From assembly GCA_016508695.1 (NCBI GenBank), contig VNKQ01000005.1, forward strand, positions 1,922,001 through 1,986,000: a stretch of DNA of 64,000 bases, written 5' to 3'. The stretch is from Hyphodiscus hymeniophilus (taxonomy: Eukaryota; Ascomycota; Leotiomycetes; Helotiales; Hyphodiscaceae). The notes beneath the pieces are model-generated. The model was given only the letters and a program-made list of their open reading frames with translations. It made no database searches and was not told the DNA's origin. The number at the start of each line of letters is the position of its first letter. The stretch's first letter is position 1. Positions 22,089 to 33,708 of this stretch are shown piece by piece. The position numbers and the translations under genes were made by a program.

Positions 22089-23248
22089 ATGCCTCGTGAT
22101 GAGCCTTGGTGGGAAGTAAGTCACCTTTCTCCACCCTAAGTTAATATTGTACAAATACTTCCAGATTGGAATGGACGAGTATCGCAGGCGAGAACAAGCT
22201 GGAGAACTTCTCTACAAACCTCGACTTCTGACCGAAAGAGCCAAAGTTCTTATGATTCCATCACGAGAACCCGGCCGAATGATTAATTGTCGAGTGTTCC
22301 ATCCTGCTCTTACGGCCAATCGTGGGAAAACAAGAGTCTTGCTCAATATTCATGGAGGTGGATGGACAGTCTTCAGCAACAAATTCCAGGACCCTTACCT
22401 CGCTCATGTGGCGGATGTATGTAATCACATAACCCTTAGTGTGGGTTATCGACTTGGTCCGGAATTCCCCTTTCCAGCTGGGCCAGAGGATTGCTTCGAT
22501 GTTGGTATGTGATTTCCATATTGCTTTCATGAGAAGTATCGGCCGGAGACAATCTTCTCTTCGTGTAATTATCAATTTATACGCAAATCTCAGCTCTAAA
22601 TTCCCATCTTGAGTGGTTGCTGATCCAAACCTTACAGCTGAGTGGCTTATTGTAAATTCCGTGTCACAGCTTGGAGCACCGTTCGAGTTCATCGACGGTT
22701 CAGTAGGTCGTCAGTGCTCAAATGTTCCAACTACTGACATGTACTTGTACAAGTCCTCCGGAGGGCACTTCGCAGCTCTGACTGCCTTGCACCTCCGCAA
22801 GTCATACCCAAGCTTTCATCTCCGTGGCCTAGTACTCAAGTACGGTATTTTCGATCTCACATACACCAATCCCTCCATAGTCAACGCAACCGACCCCATC
22901 ATCGTCACTCGCGACGCCTTGAAACACACAACTGAAGCTCTCGTACCCAGAACTTCGCTGCAAGAGCGTCAGAGTCCCAGCATCTCGCCCTTCTATGCTG
23001 ACTTGAGAAGCCTGACTCCGTTGCCGCCGGCATTGTTCGTCTGCGGTACTGAAGACATCTTGATTGATGACTCGGTGTTCTTCGCTGCAAAGTGGATGAT
23101 GGTGATTTCCGAGAGTGCGTTCAAGGTGTTGCCGGGAGCTCTTCATGGATTCGTGGATTTTGAAGGCATGCCGTTTATGAAGGAGGGATGGGATACCATT
23201 ACGAAGTTTCTAGTAAATCTAAGCGTCTGTGAAGACGCCACGGAGTGA
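22089..23248 (+). CDS. Alpha/beta hydrolase (hormone-sensitive-lipase-like esterase), 5' end uncertain
   Basis: Serine hydrolase of the HSL/arylesterase type; substrate unknown. Exons 22089-22115, 22165-22504, 22638-22702 and 22754-23248 (308 residues from the internal Met used). Visible parts: oxyanion motif HGGGW in LLNIHGGGWTVFSNKF; nucleophile elbow GSSSGG formed across the third splice; acid region CGTEDILIDD; catalytic His in LPGALHGF. The frame continues upstream as RSEKFRPDAVSEDDRKTLEI, the usual family N-terminus, but has no ATG before an in-frame TAG at 21981. An ATG at 22003 is one frame off. So there is either an unseen first exon or a frameshift that may make this a pseudogene. 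The last intron (51 nt) is a multiple of three and stop-free, so its removal is an inference. Confidence 0.7.
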
Positions 23249-23870
23249 GGTGCCTGCGTGACTGCGTCCCCTAGATTGTTAATAGGCCTTGAGAATAGTA
23301 TGACTAGGAGTGAAACAATGAATTAGTAGTCTCTGGCACAGCCGTCTCTCATGAAAAGACAATCCATCTCATCCCAAAGGTAATAACAGCAGTACAAGGG
23401 AATTCCTCACAATTAAGAAGTGTTCTCTCAAAACTTGTAAAGCCGCCCGAGGTTCCTGAACCCAATAACCTCAATGAGAATATCTTAATACTTGGGATCC
23501 AATCACTATTCCAGTCACCACCGCTTTCGCGATCCTCCGGTGAGAATGTGGCATCTCAACAACTTGAGCCTGTATCCTTGTGGTTGCCAGTATTCTTCTC
23601 GCCCATGGCAATGTAGTGGCGAGGAGTAGTGTTTATAATTGTATTTGCTCGGCTCACAGAAGGTCGAGGGCTGCCAGTTTGTTTTGTTGACTGGATTTCG
23701 GCGACCACTCGGAAAAGTCATTACAGATTTCACCACGTCACATTGTGATTATCCACCAAGATTGACAGCTCATTTATTGTTAAAATCAATTCATTCCCCA
23801 TTTGTAAATCTATCGGGGTATCTAATCTGGTCGCTCCATTTTTCCATGCTTCAATTCCTGACTATAGGGA
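23249..23870. other. Intergenic region between convergent genes
   Basis: 0.6 kb between the 3' ends of the hydrolase (+) and the ATIC gene (-). Nothing recognisable is seen. Confidence 0.5.
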
Positions 23871-25812
23871 TCAGTGGTGGAAGAGACGAGTGCTCTGTTC
23901 AATGAAAGTGATGCCGAGCTTCTCAGCCGTGTCAAATACGACGGAGTCATTTTGGCTACCGCTTGGTGCGGCAATGTACTTCGCACCTGAGCGTCCAGCT
24001 CTATAGACATTGTCGATGAATGGGAACTGTTGAAGTCAGCAGAGTCCTGCTGCGGATATGGACGACTTACGAAAGCATCACTTGAAACAGCGACCTCTTT
24101 CAACTTGCCAAGCCACTCTGTTCGCTCCTCCTCAGTGAAGGGAGGAGGAACTTCCTCAAAGAACGCCTCGTACCCAACACGCTCTGGACCATCCTTAGGT
24201 AGTTCGCCGCTGACTAGTAGATCAATTGCGTTGCTCTTGTCAGGTCGCTTGGTTCCCTTCTTCCATTTGATACCAAGAACTCGAGGATTGAATCGAAGCC
24301 ACCAATTGTCTGCCTTGTCACCGGCAAGACGGGTGCAGTGGATACGGGATTGTTGACCAGCACCCAAACCGATGATCTGGCCGTTGAGAGCGTAGCAGAC
24401 TGAGTTGCTCTGGGTGTATTTGAGGGCAATGGTGGCAACAGTCAAGTCTCGGAGAGCAGAATCAGCTAATGGTGCAGATTCTTTGGGAGTGATGATCGAG
24501 GTGAAAGATTTGGGAGTTATTTCGATATCATTGCGGTGTTGACTCAGGGTGATACCATAGACAGATCTTGACTCTTGAGCAGGTGGTGCATATTCGGGAT
24601 CCATTTGCAGAACCAAATACTTGCCGCCCTTCTTCTTCTTCAATATCTCTAGAGCGTCAGATTCGTAACCAGCAGCAATAACACCATCTGAGACTTCTCT
24701 TGAGATAATCTTGGCCGTAGGAACGTCGACGATGTCGCTCAACGCGATCATGTCGCCAAAGCTGCTCATGCGATCGGCGCCACGAGCTCGGGCGTATGCT
24801 TGTGCCAGCGGCGAATTCTCCAAACCCTCGATGTCATCAACCATGTAAACTTTTCGCTCATCGGCATTGAGAGGAACTCCAATAGCCGCACCTGCTGGTG
24901 AGACATGCTTGAAGCTTGCAGCGGCAGGGTGTCCCAAAGCAGACTTTAACTCCTTGACCAACGGCCAGGCGTTGAGAGCATCGAGGAGGTTGATGTATCC
25001 AGGGGACCCACACAACACAGTGAAAGGTAGCTTTCCCATCTTGACGTACGCAGCAGCAGGCTTCTGGTGAGGATTTGCGCCGTAGCGAAGAGCTAATTGT
25101 TGAACTCCATCTCCAGCATATTGCTTTCTAAAGAAATCCGAGATGGATGCATCATAATCTGCTGTATGCTCAAAGGCCTTCAGTGCGTACGAATTTCGGC
25201 TACGCTCAGTGACATCTCCTTTCTCAAGCTCCTGTAGGAATTCGGGGTAGTCGGCAGGGTCGGTCACTGCAGCAGAGTTAGCAAAATTGCGTTAAGAATG
25301 GTGAATGCCCAGCCCAGCCAAGCCAACGTACGGATTGTGACGCGGGTGTGATTTTTCGCAGCAGCTCTGATCAACGTAACTCCTCCAACGTCGATGTCCT
25401 CTACAGCCTCTGGAATCGTAACGTTGATTTTCGCAATTGTGTCTTTGAAGGGGTAGAGGTTGCAAATAACGTAGTCCACCTTGTTTATGTTCTGTTCGGC
25501 CAAATCCTTCTCATCGGATGCGAGGTCGCGTGCAAGGATACCAGCATGGACCTATACAAGAGTCAGAGAAACACCACATCATTAATGAGAGCTGGATCTT
25601 ACTGCGGGGTGGAGAGTCTTGACACGACCTGCAAGCATCTCAGGCGCATGAGTGATTGCACTGACATCCTCGACCGCAAAACCACTCTCTCGAATCATCT
25701 TAGCGGTTCCGCCACTCGCAAGGAGCCGGACATCTTGCTTTATGAGTCCCTTTGCGAGGTCGAGAAGGCCAGTCTTGTCGTACACACTGATAATCGCGGT
25801 TTTTTGAGTCAT
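23871..25812 (-). CDS. ade17: Bifunctional AICAR transformylase / IMP cyclohydrolase
   Basis: Catalyses the last two steps of purine synthesis: formylation of AICAR with 10-formyl-THF, then ring closure to IMP. Exons in coding order: 25812-25603, 25551-25332, 25266-24071, 24026-23871; 593 residues, the usual length. The N-terminal cyclohydrolase half is MGS-like (TAIISVYDKTGLLDLAKGL, RLLASGGTAKMI, GRVKTLHPAVHAGIL, VDYVICNLYPF). The transformylase half includes RYGANPHQKPAA and the catalytic Lys-His pair in SFKHVSPAGAA (K263, H264). It also has DRMSSFGDMIALSD, TIALKYTQSNSVCYA and DNWWLRFNPRV. The last exon encodes FPFIDNVYRAGRSGAKYIAA and SQNDSVVFD. All key motifs are intact. Confidence 0.97.
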
Positions 25813-28800
25813 TTTATTGTAGGGTAGGTCTCAGTTCTAACAAGAAGTCGAATTAGTTTCAAGAAAATGAAATATACATTGATATAAGCTTACAAGAGAT
25901 CCAATGATTCAGGGTGTGCTGTGTTGTGCTCAGGGCTGGTTGTTTGTATATTTGCTCTCATATGGCGGGGTCAAAAAATTGTGACGATGTCGGAGGAGGG
26001 GCCGTTCGTACTCCATTCCTTTTCAGGCTTTCCGCACTTCCCAAACTCAGCCAATTCAAGTGAGTGAATAAACGCTTCTAAAAATCTACTTTACAGTTAT
26101 TTATTTTTCAAAAACGTTCAAGATTATTCACTACATTTCCACAGCCAAAGCAAGAAATTCGAGACAATCCTCGGACAGGCCTTTCGAGATGTAGTCCTTG
26201 CCTAACTGAGACTAGCTTCGCGAAGTTAAATGCTCGAATCTTCGCTTTCGAAATTCTTCTTTTCTTCTTCACAAAACTTCTCTCTGAGAAGACAACGCAA
26301 AACCCACGTTCTCATAAAAGCATTTGCTGTGAGAGACTCTTCGTGAGGCTCCAAGACCAAGCATAATCGTCAGCAGAATGGAGAAAAACACAGTCGATCT
26401 TGGGTGCGGCGTTCTTCTTATTTCCTATGAGGAGGGTCGCAATGATTGGCCGGACATCACAGAATCAGATCTTCGAGTTGGGCGGGAATAACAAAAGCTT
26501 CAAGGATGGGCGACTCTTGTATCGACGAACGAGATACTCGGATGAACCCTACTAAGCTTGGGTTGATCTTCTTGCACTGCGCTTCTTCTCGCGATCAAGT
26601 GGAGCTTTTCTCTTGTCTCCTGGATATTGAGCGCGTGAGTGGCCGAAACATGTTCAGGTCTTTGCGCGAATCTCGTATCTACAGCATTCACCTGGGCAGC
26701 AATCATAGTCGTGCAAGATATGTGCTCCCTACTCGAAACCCAATATCCCTTGTGCATAAGGCACTAAGGTAGAAAACCCTCTCCTCGGCGCTCATATCAC
26801 TTCTTTCAAGTAATGAAATATCACTACATCCTTGTCCGTACGACTCTGTAATGGTGAGCCCAGGAGCTTCTTGTGGTTCGCGCCTACACCATGTCGTAGC
26901 CAATTATGATGCTGAAGTTCAATGCCGCTCGTGTGGACCGTTGCGTGATGGATGTTCGTGAGGTTTCTATTGCTGAATTAAATTTGATTCCATACAGTAT
27001 ATTGACACACACTTCGAAGGAAGAGAGAGGATTATGTCTCAAAAGGTCGTTAGTCGAAGAAAGATGTGCATGGGTTCTTGGTCGTGGCCCAGCCCTCCTT
27101 AACATAGCACGCGAGCGATGGCCATACCCAGATACAACATAATTTCATATTACTCGAAGTCCTCCGGTAATGCATTTTCAAGCCAGTCCGTGATCATCAA
27201 AGTCCCCTCCATCTCAATGATTCCCTGATTCCATGATTCCATGACCATATTTACGTGGCAAGTTCTGCTGCCAATTCCACGTTCCAAGATTTCCTAGCAG
27301 CATCAGAGCTCAAGGCAAATATAGTCTCTCATTGAGTATACTTCGAAGCATGGTTCTGGTAGGCTGTAGCTCGTAGTGGAAGATGATTTTAACTAATTGT
27401 GTTTCCACTTGCGGCGCTGCGATGATAGGGATCAACTTTTAGGAAGACTTGTGAACGAAGTGAGAAGGGCTTCTCTTTTTGTTCTTCCCCAAGATCAACA
27501 GCAATCTCTCCAGCACCTTGATCATCAAAGATCCGATGCCCAAAAATATCGAGGTGCCGAAACCCGCCTCCAACATACAACCCGTCAACACCGGTCTAGG
27601 CGTAAGATATCACCACAGTAGCACCGTCTGTAGCAACCACCCTGAAGCGTCTTTCTGGAAGCCTCTTCACTTGTGACGCAGCGACTTCTCCAACGCCAAC
27701 AGTGGATTCCTTCTTCATTCCGAATTCGCAGTATGGTAATTCGGCTTCGGATCCCAGGCACATTCCGTTGTCTGCCGGATGACATGTTTAACCCACGGTT
27801 CAGATGTTTCCCAATGATGTCCCGTCAACTATATCAGCAGCATTGGTCTCGACAGTGTGTTTTCTGCACGTTTCAGACTCAGGCCCGACGTTCCAATAGC
27901 GAGGCTTCTAACCGTGACAGAGTGCCAGCGGTGAAGCATGGTAGGACAATGAAGATTATTCCTGCACTGTGGCTTTTCGCTGCATCAACATGATGCATGA
28001 CTTGTGAAGACATGTTTGCCTCGTACAGATGCTTCGGGAACCAGGCGAATAAAGGTCCGAAGTCATCTTGACATAGGAGGTATTGAGAGGATCGATAGCA
28101 GCGGTATTGGAGTAAGTAGGGGGTGTAATGAAGATAATTTCGAGTGTCAACTGGTTTTGTCATTCATAGAACTCTCGCTCGCTCAGTGGGATCACAGTCG
28201 TCATTGAGTCTATGAATCATGGTTGGAACATGATTGGGAGCAGGCTGGATCGCACTGCTTGTTAGCATTTGAGGGTTTTGGCTGGTTCACCGTTAACCTG
28301 CTTCGAATTTCTATCAGGAAGCGATGTCGATACTCTGAATGACAGCGTGTAAATGCTCAAGGGGCAAGGAAGGAAGAAAGAATTACGAATCCAAGATTGA
28401 GGGGTGAGGAGTTCGCAACTTGCAACTGTTCCTCTTCAAGCGAGCCTGTTCGCAATAGTGGAAACCCCTTTTAACGATACGAGTAAAGCTTGGACAGCGC
28501 TCACCGCCAGTAGAGCTTCTACTTCCGTACAATTTACAAACATACAGTAGCATGATGAATGATGATACATTGATACAGTAGCACTCTCCGCGTGGACACC
28601 GGACAGGGTGCACTTGTATCAGACTGATCAGTGTATTGCCGAAATTCGGACTTGCAAATGATCTACAGCCCTCGAGCCTCTTTAGCATCTCCACTGGACG
28701 CGCACTCTATCTTTAGAATCTCCCCTGAGCCTCACAGACGATCACATGTGAAGAGACGTTACGTTCCCTCGCTTGTCGGACAAGCGCTGGGAGAATCTTG

Positions 28801-29834
28801 GGAAAATGGAACTCTAGTTTCCAGAAGCGCCCAGATTGCCATTATTCATATCCGAGGTGTCTGCGCGGATGTTGCGACTCGTGTGGGTGAATCACTGTTT
28901 TCCGGGCGCACAGAGCGTTGTGGTTCTGGGCTTCCTGGGAGATTATTGGGCAAGGTTGTGTTGGGATTGGGAAGGAGCATTGCAGGGTTGGAGGCCAAGG
29001 CAATTTGGATAAAAGGTTGTTTTGTGATATCGATTTGCGCCCCAGAGAGCCAATGGAGGTGCGTTCGTGAGATGACGGACAGGGGAAGTTTTCAAAGCGG
29101 CAGAGGTTCGTCGGTCCACCTTTGGTTAGGGTCCAGGCGCAGGTACCCGCAGATAACAATGGTCGTCTTGACTCTTGACAGCCTGCATCCACGAAAGAAA
29201 GCTTCGATTCCGCTGACTGGATTAAAGGAGAAGTGGGGAAGAAGAAATCTCTGCCGCAACCGGTTCAAGACAGGATCCAGAGCGTGCAACAAACAATCCA
29301 ACGACTCGAAGCTCTTCTCTCCCCCAGTGGAAGCTCCGGAATGGCCTCGTTCGAGTTTCCTTCTCTCGACAGCTGAAACTTGATCTGAGCAGCTTTGCCT
29401 GGTTGTTTTGACGCTTGACGAAATGAGTCCTAGAATCCAGAGCCGTTCTGGATCCGTGCAGGGCTTTGGCAGAAGAGTGGCGTACTGGGCGTGGGATGCA
29501 CGACCAGTTGCTCGAAGTAGATTGGAGTAAACTGTGTATCTGGACCAGGGACCATCTTCCCCCAGCAGCCTCATCTCCGCTTGTGGGGCCTTGAAATTCG
29601 ACATCAGACTATGCCCCCGGCCAACTCAATAGTGAGATGAAGACTTGTTTTGGAGCGGGAATTGCATATACATATATGGGGCAGCCACATCCTCCTCTTC
29701 TTCTTCTTCTTCATCCACGATCAACTTACACTCTTTTGACCAATAGTAATCTTCGATCTCTCTCCCCAACTCCAAACCTCACTACTTCAATACCTCCAAA
29801 CCAAGTTCTCTCAAACAAACTCCCAACAATCAAA
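25813..29834. other. Gene-poor 4 kb region with possible decayed coding sequence
   Basis: No intact recognisable gene. Two places look more coding than the rest. About 27390-27770 on the minus strand, one frame reads KKESTVGVGEVAASQVKRLP and, after one TAG, TGVDGLYVGGGFRHLDIFGH and FDDQGAGEIAVDLGEEQKEK. About 29050-29380 on the plus strand, a frame with a possible 49-bp intron (29131-29179) reads FVGPPLVRVQAQ, SFDSADWIKGEVGKKKSLPQ, QDRIQSVQQTIQRLEALL and ends FPSLDS. Neither has a recognised family or a clear start. Confidence 0.35.
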
Positions 29835-30099
29835 ATGCAGTTCACCAACGTCATCCTTGCTCTTGCCGCCATGGCCGGTGTTGTCTCTGCACAGTCCGGT
29901 GTTGCTTCAGCAACTGTCGCATCAACTGGTGTTGCCACTGCTCCAACAGCGACTGGCTCTCCTATCGCCTTTGCCGGCGCTGCCTCCATCCACGGTGTTT
30001 CCGGACTCGCTGCCGTCATTGCCGGCGGTGTTGCTCTCGTGAGTTACCTCTAAACTTCGACTCGATGCCATCGAGCTAACCTGTACCCAGCTCTTGTAA
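29835..30099 (+). CDS. Tiny secreted, probably GPI-anchored protein (70 aa)
   Basis: Exons 29835-30038 and 30091-30099. It starts MQFTNVILALAAMAGVVSAQ, a classic signal peptide with cleavage likely after VSA. The mature part has almost only Ser, Thr, Ala, Val and Gly (GVASATVASTGVATAPTATG). The C-terminus is hydrophobic, GLAAVIAGGVAL plus LL from the second exon, as expected for a GPI-attachment signal. The 52-bp intron has a GCTAAC branch site and CCCAG acceptor; if unspliced the protein ends VSYL instead. The leader is CT/CA-rich and a TATATG box lies upstream. Such proteins are common in fungal cell walls; the specific role is unknown. Confidence 0.72.
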
Positions 30100-30848
30100 A
30101 CACCCGGCCTTCTCCTTTGAGCTTCGATTGCGTCAGGATTAAAGCGATGGCGTTCTAATCTTTAATTGAACTCACGACTTTCGATTCTCATGGTCATGAT
30201 ACCCGGCGTCTGCACTTGCCAGCAATGTGTTGGATGAAGGATGTTTAGATGGGGATGGGTGTTGGAATGCGTGATGAGCTTTGACATCTGCATACCTGTA
30301 CATAGTGAGGTTCAAGCATAAATCAGATCACCGATAGAGATCAATGAAGAACGTAATATGTAACTTGTGACAAGTAACTTCACCGTCGTCATCGAGCAGA
30401 CTTCTGTTGTACCTCTCTATTGCCAGCGCTTTCAGTCCCTGATCACCTGGCCCTACAACACCAGGTCCCTACTCTCTGGAAGGCTTCATAGTGAGAACAT
30501 AACATCGTGAAGGACTTATCGACGCGACCAACTCCAGAGTCCTCAACTAATCTGTTTAGGCAGAGTGGAGGGAACTGTCTCTTGCTCTGGTGTGCCAGTA
30601 AAGCACTATGGGAAAGAAAACACAAATTTGATATGAAATCTAACTCCTGACTTGGCTTATAACAGAAAGCTCCTGAGAGCTCACGGTGTGGTGATTCTTT
30701 GGAAGATGAAAACGTTCTGTGAAGAGGCGAATTGAATTTTGGTCTCGGCAAGCCACACTGCAGCCTCACAGGCAGCCTTGATGAGAAATCGCACGCTCGA
30801 CGAAGCCTCGACATCACTGCAACACAACCTCCACCCTCATAATACAAG

Positions 30849-32040
30849 ATGTCAAAGACGATACAAATCGCGTCTCCAGGGCAATTTGCCGATTTGCTCA
30901 AGTCCTCGAGGATTGTAGTAACAGACTGTGAGTCTGCCCCTCCAACCCCACCACTGCAGTCAAAATAACAGTGCCTGCAAATACCCCAAACCTAGAGCTT
31001 GCGCTGACTCGAGTACAGTCTATGCAGATTGGTGTGGACCATGCAAGCAAATAGCACCTATCTACGAGCAACTTTCCGCGCAGCTGTCGCGTCCGAACCA
31101 GATTACGTTCGTCAAGGTCAATACAGATACGCAGAAGGAGATCGCGTCTCAATATGCTATTACCTCGTATGTGCTGAAGTCCCTGCCTCTGGTATTACAA
31201 ATGGATTAGACCTAATAGATACGCACAGCCTGCCCACCTTCATGCTGTTCGAGCAAGGCAAACAAGTTGATAAGATCCAGGGCGCCGACCCCCGAAAGCT
31301 TCAGGCCGTTGTGAAGAAGCTAGTCGCAGCAGCCGAAGGACCATCCTCAGGATTGGGAAGCTCAAGTAGCGGCAGCGGTAGCGGTAGCAGTTGGCGTGTA
31401 GGAGACCTTCCAAAGGGATACGGTGATGTCACAGACCAGGTCGACGTTAAAGGATTAGAACTGTTGAACGCGGACAGCGATTTCGGTACTGTCAGGACCT
31501 TATTCGAGGGTAGTAAGCCCACGGGACTACAGAACGGAAAGGCAGGAGAGAAGACAAAGGACTGGGTTGAGAGCGACACGGACGAGCAATTAATGTTGTT
31601 CATGCCGTTTCAGTCGACTTTGAAGGTCCACACTTTACAGGTATGTACAGCTGCTTTCTATGAAGGATCAGTACTAATAGGATCCTTTGCAGATTACCTC
31701 TTTACCTCCCACTTCTGAAGACGACGAGGCTCCTATGCGCCCAAAAACCCTGCAATTCTACACAAACCGACCCCACATCCTCGGTTTCGAGGAGGCAGAT
31801 GATATCCCAGCAACACAAGCCATCGAACTATCAGAAAAGGACTGGGACTCCACGGGGACGGCAACCGTCTCTCTACGTTTCGTCAAATTCCAAAACGTCT
31901 CAAGTTTGGTCTTGTTCGTTGTGGATGGTGAGGGATCAGGAGAGAAGGTTCGAGTCGATAGGATCAGAATCATTGGTGAGACGGGCGAGAAGAGAGAGCT
32001 TGGAAAGTTGGAGAAGATCGGTGATGAACAGGGAGAATAA
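30849..32040 (+). CDS. Thioredoxin-PITH domain protein (TXNL1-like)
   Basis: Proteasome-associated thioredoxin family. Exons 30849-30927, 31019-31166, 31229-31640 and 31693-32040 (328 residues). The N-terminal thioredoxin fold has YADWCGPCKQIAPIYEQL with redox Cys32 and Cys35 and the cis-Pro in SLPTFMLFEQGK. A Gly/Ser linker follows (SSGLGSSSSGSGSGS), then the PITH domain from about residue 145: GLELLNADSDFGTVRTLFEG, ESDTDEQLMLFMPFQSTLKV, RPKTLQFYTNRPHILGFEEA and VRVDRIRIIGETGEKRELGK. In animals TXNL1 docks on the 26S proteasome lid; fungal homologues share the architecture. All active-site residues are present. Confidence 0.95.
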
Positions 32041-33708
32041 AAACAGGGAGAAGTATACGACTGGGATGAGAAAAGCGGCGGTATAACTCATGGTTGGCGT
32101 TTGCAGATATGATCGATGACTTTATCCTGAAAGCTTGCTACAGAGAAATGACTTTCTACACAGTGTTTCGAGCCCTAATAACAGTGAGACCCGTGTAAGC
32201 TTTAGCATGTGTATTCACATATATCGTAAATCTATTCAAGATCTCTGCCGCTTTTGCTCTGCAGTAGTGGTGTCCTTCATCTCCCTAAAAACAAGGTCAC
32301 TCATCCCAAACAACCCAAGATCTGATCACCAGCGTCATCCCCATCCCTCCATCTCCCTCTTCCAAATCTCATCTCCCTCTCAAAAATATGTCCGACCCCC
32401 TTCCCAGCCCCAAACCCAGCAAAGCCCTCGAGCCCGTGAAGACAAATCGAGGGTGCGAACGCGGTCTGTTGCGCGGGAGGAAAGGTCGCTGCAATTTATT
32501 GCTCTGTGGCGCGACTGACACTCATTTTGTTTTGACTGGCACCACTGAGAAACCCTCTGTGGTGGGTTGGCGTCTTGAGTAACACGGTTTGTCGCGCCGC
32601 CGCACGAAGAAGAAAGCTTCAAATTCTTGCGAGCAAAACTTCGTTTTTCACTCCCTCTTCGAAGCCGCTAGGCCGCTAGCTTCAGAGCTAGGGATGCTCG
32701 TTAGCGAGAATCGAGGTACCTGAGGGGGTACTCTACTCAAAGTTGGTGTGACATTCTGCAACCTTCATTGACCATAACTCACCAGATATACAGGCTTGTC
32801 TCCGGCCTGAGAATACCCGTCTAACCCTCGATATGGACAGGAAGAACACAACCTTCAAAGAGGAGAGCTCTCACCACAAGAGATGAGGCATCTTCAGTCA
32901 CTTTGGAGCCTGGCACGATCTACAGCTCTTCCCTGCTGGTTAGATACATCGACACCGATAGATTCACCGACATCGACAGGTTGTATCGACAGTCGACATC
33001 GACTGGTTCCCCGACACCGACAAACACCGCAGTAGAGATACTCCCAGGATCTGTGGGAAATCTCTTGCACATACTGTCATGCCAATACTTTGGTCCCATT
33101 CTCATTCCCATTCTCCGGTCAGGCATGCAACCGAAAATTGTAACAGTCTCGCGTACCGGAGAATAGTGTAGCTGGGTGCAGGTCGATCTAATGGACGAGA
33201 AGCTCTTGAGCGTTGAATAGAGATCTCGGTCAAACCGTTCCTGTGGAGTACTTGGATAGGTAGGTAGGTAGGTAGCAAATAATCTTGGATGAGACCATGC
33301 GGACTCTTGCTTGACACGCACCTTGACCTCCTGATCGTGCTGGGTTGTTTTGCAGATTGGGCTGGAAATACGGATTCTCTGGATTTCTTGTAACTAACAA
33401 TCTGGGGCAGGTATACTAACGAGTAGGTAGGCACTTCGAGGAGTGACACGTCTGCTGTCCTTTGAAGCATCGATCAAAGCCCTCTGTCACACCCGGGGCC
33501 ATGTATGCCCAGTGACTCAGACCTCCTTCATTAAGTTTATATTATAAGGACGCCATCATAATACATCCTAATCCAACCAGACATCACTAGCCCCCACCCA
33601 AAAAGCAAAGTAGAATGGTATCATCGCTCGCTGTGAAAGACTTCCACGTAATGCATCCCTTTTCAGTACCAAAGAAATTCTATCCAGTCATCTCACTCAT
33701 TCCTATCC
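32041..33708. other. Intergenic region between convergent genes
   Basis: 1.7 kb between the 3' ends of the thioredoxin-PITH gene (+) and the CAP-Gly gene (-). A TAGG tetranucleotide run lies at about 33257-33274. ATG 32388 opens a 64-codon frame (MSDPLPSPKPSKALEPVKTN) without known features. Nothing else is supported. Confidence 0.4.

Noticed and set aside
28631..29383. 250-codon plus-strand frame
   Set aside because: Composition looks random, no domain or splice support, and a different frame in its 3' half looks more protein-like.
29092..29604. 170-codon minus-strand frame starting MSNFKAPQAEMRLLG
   Set aside because: No recognisable motif; overlaps other open frames and has no conserved feature.
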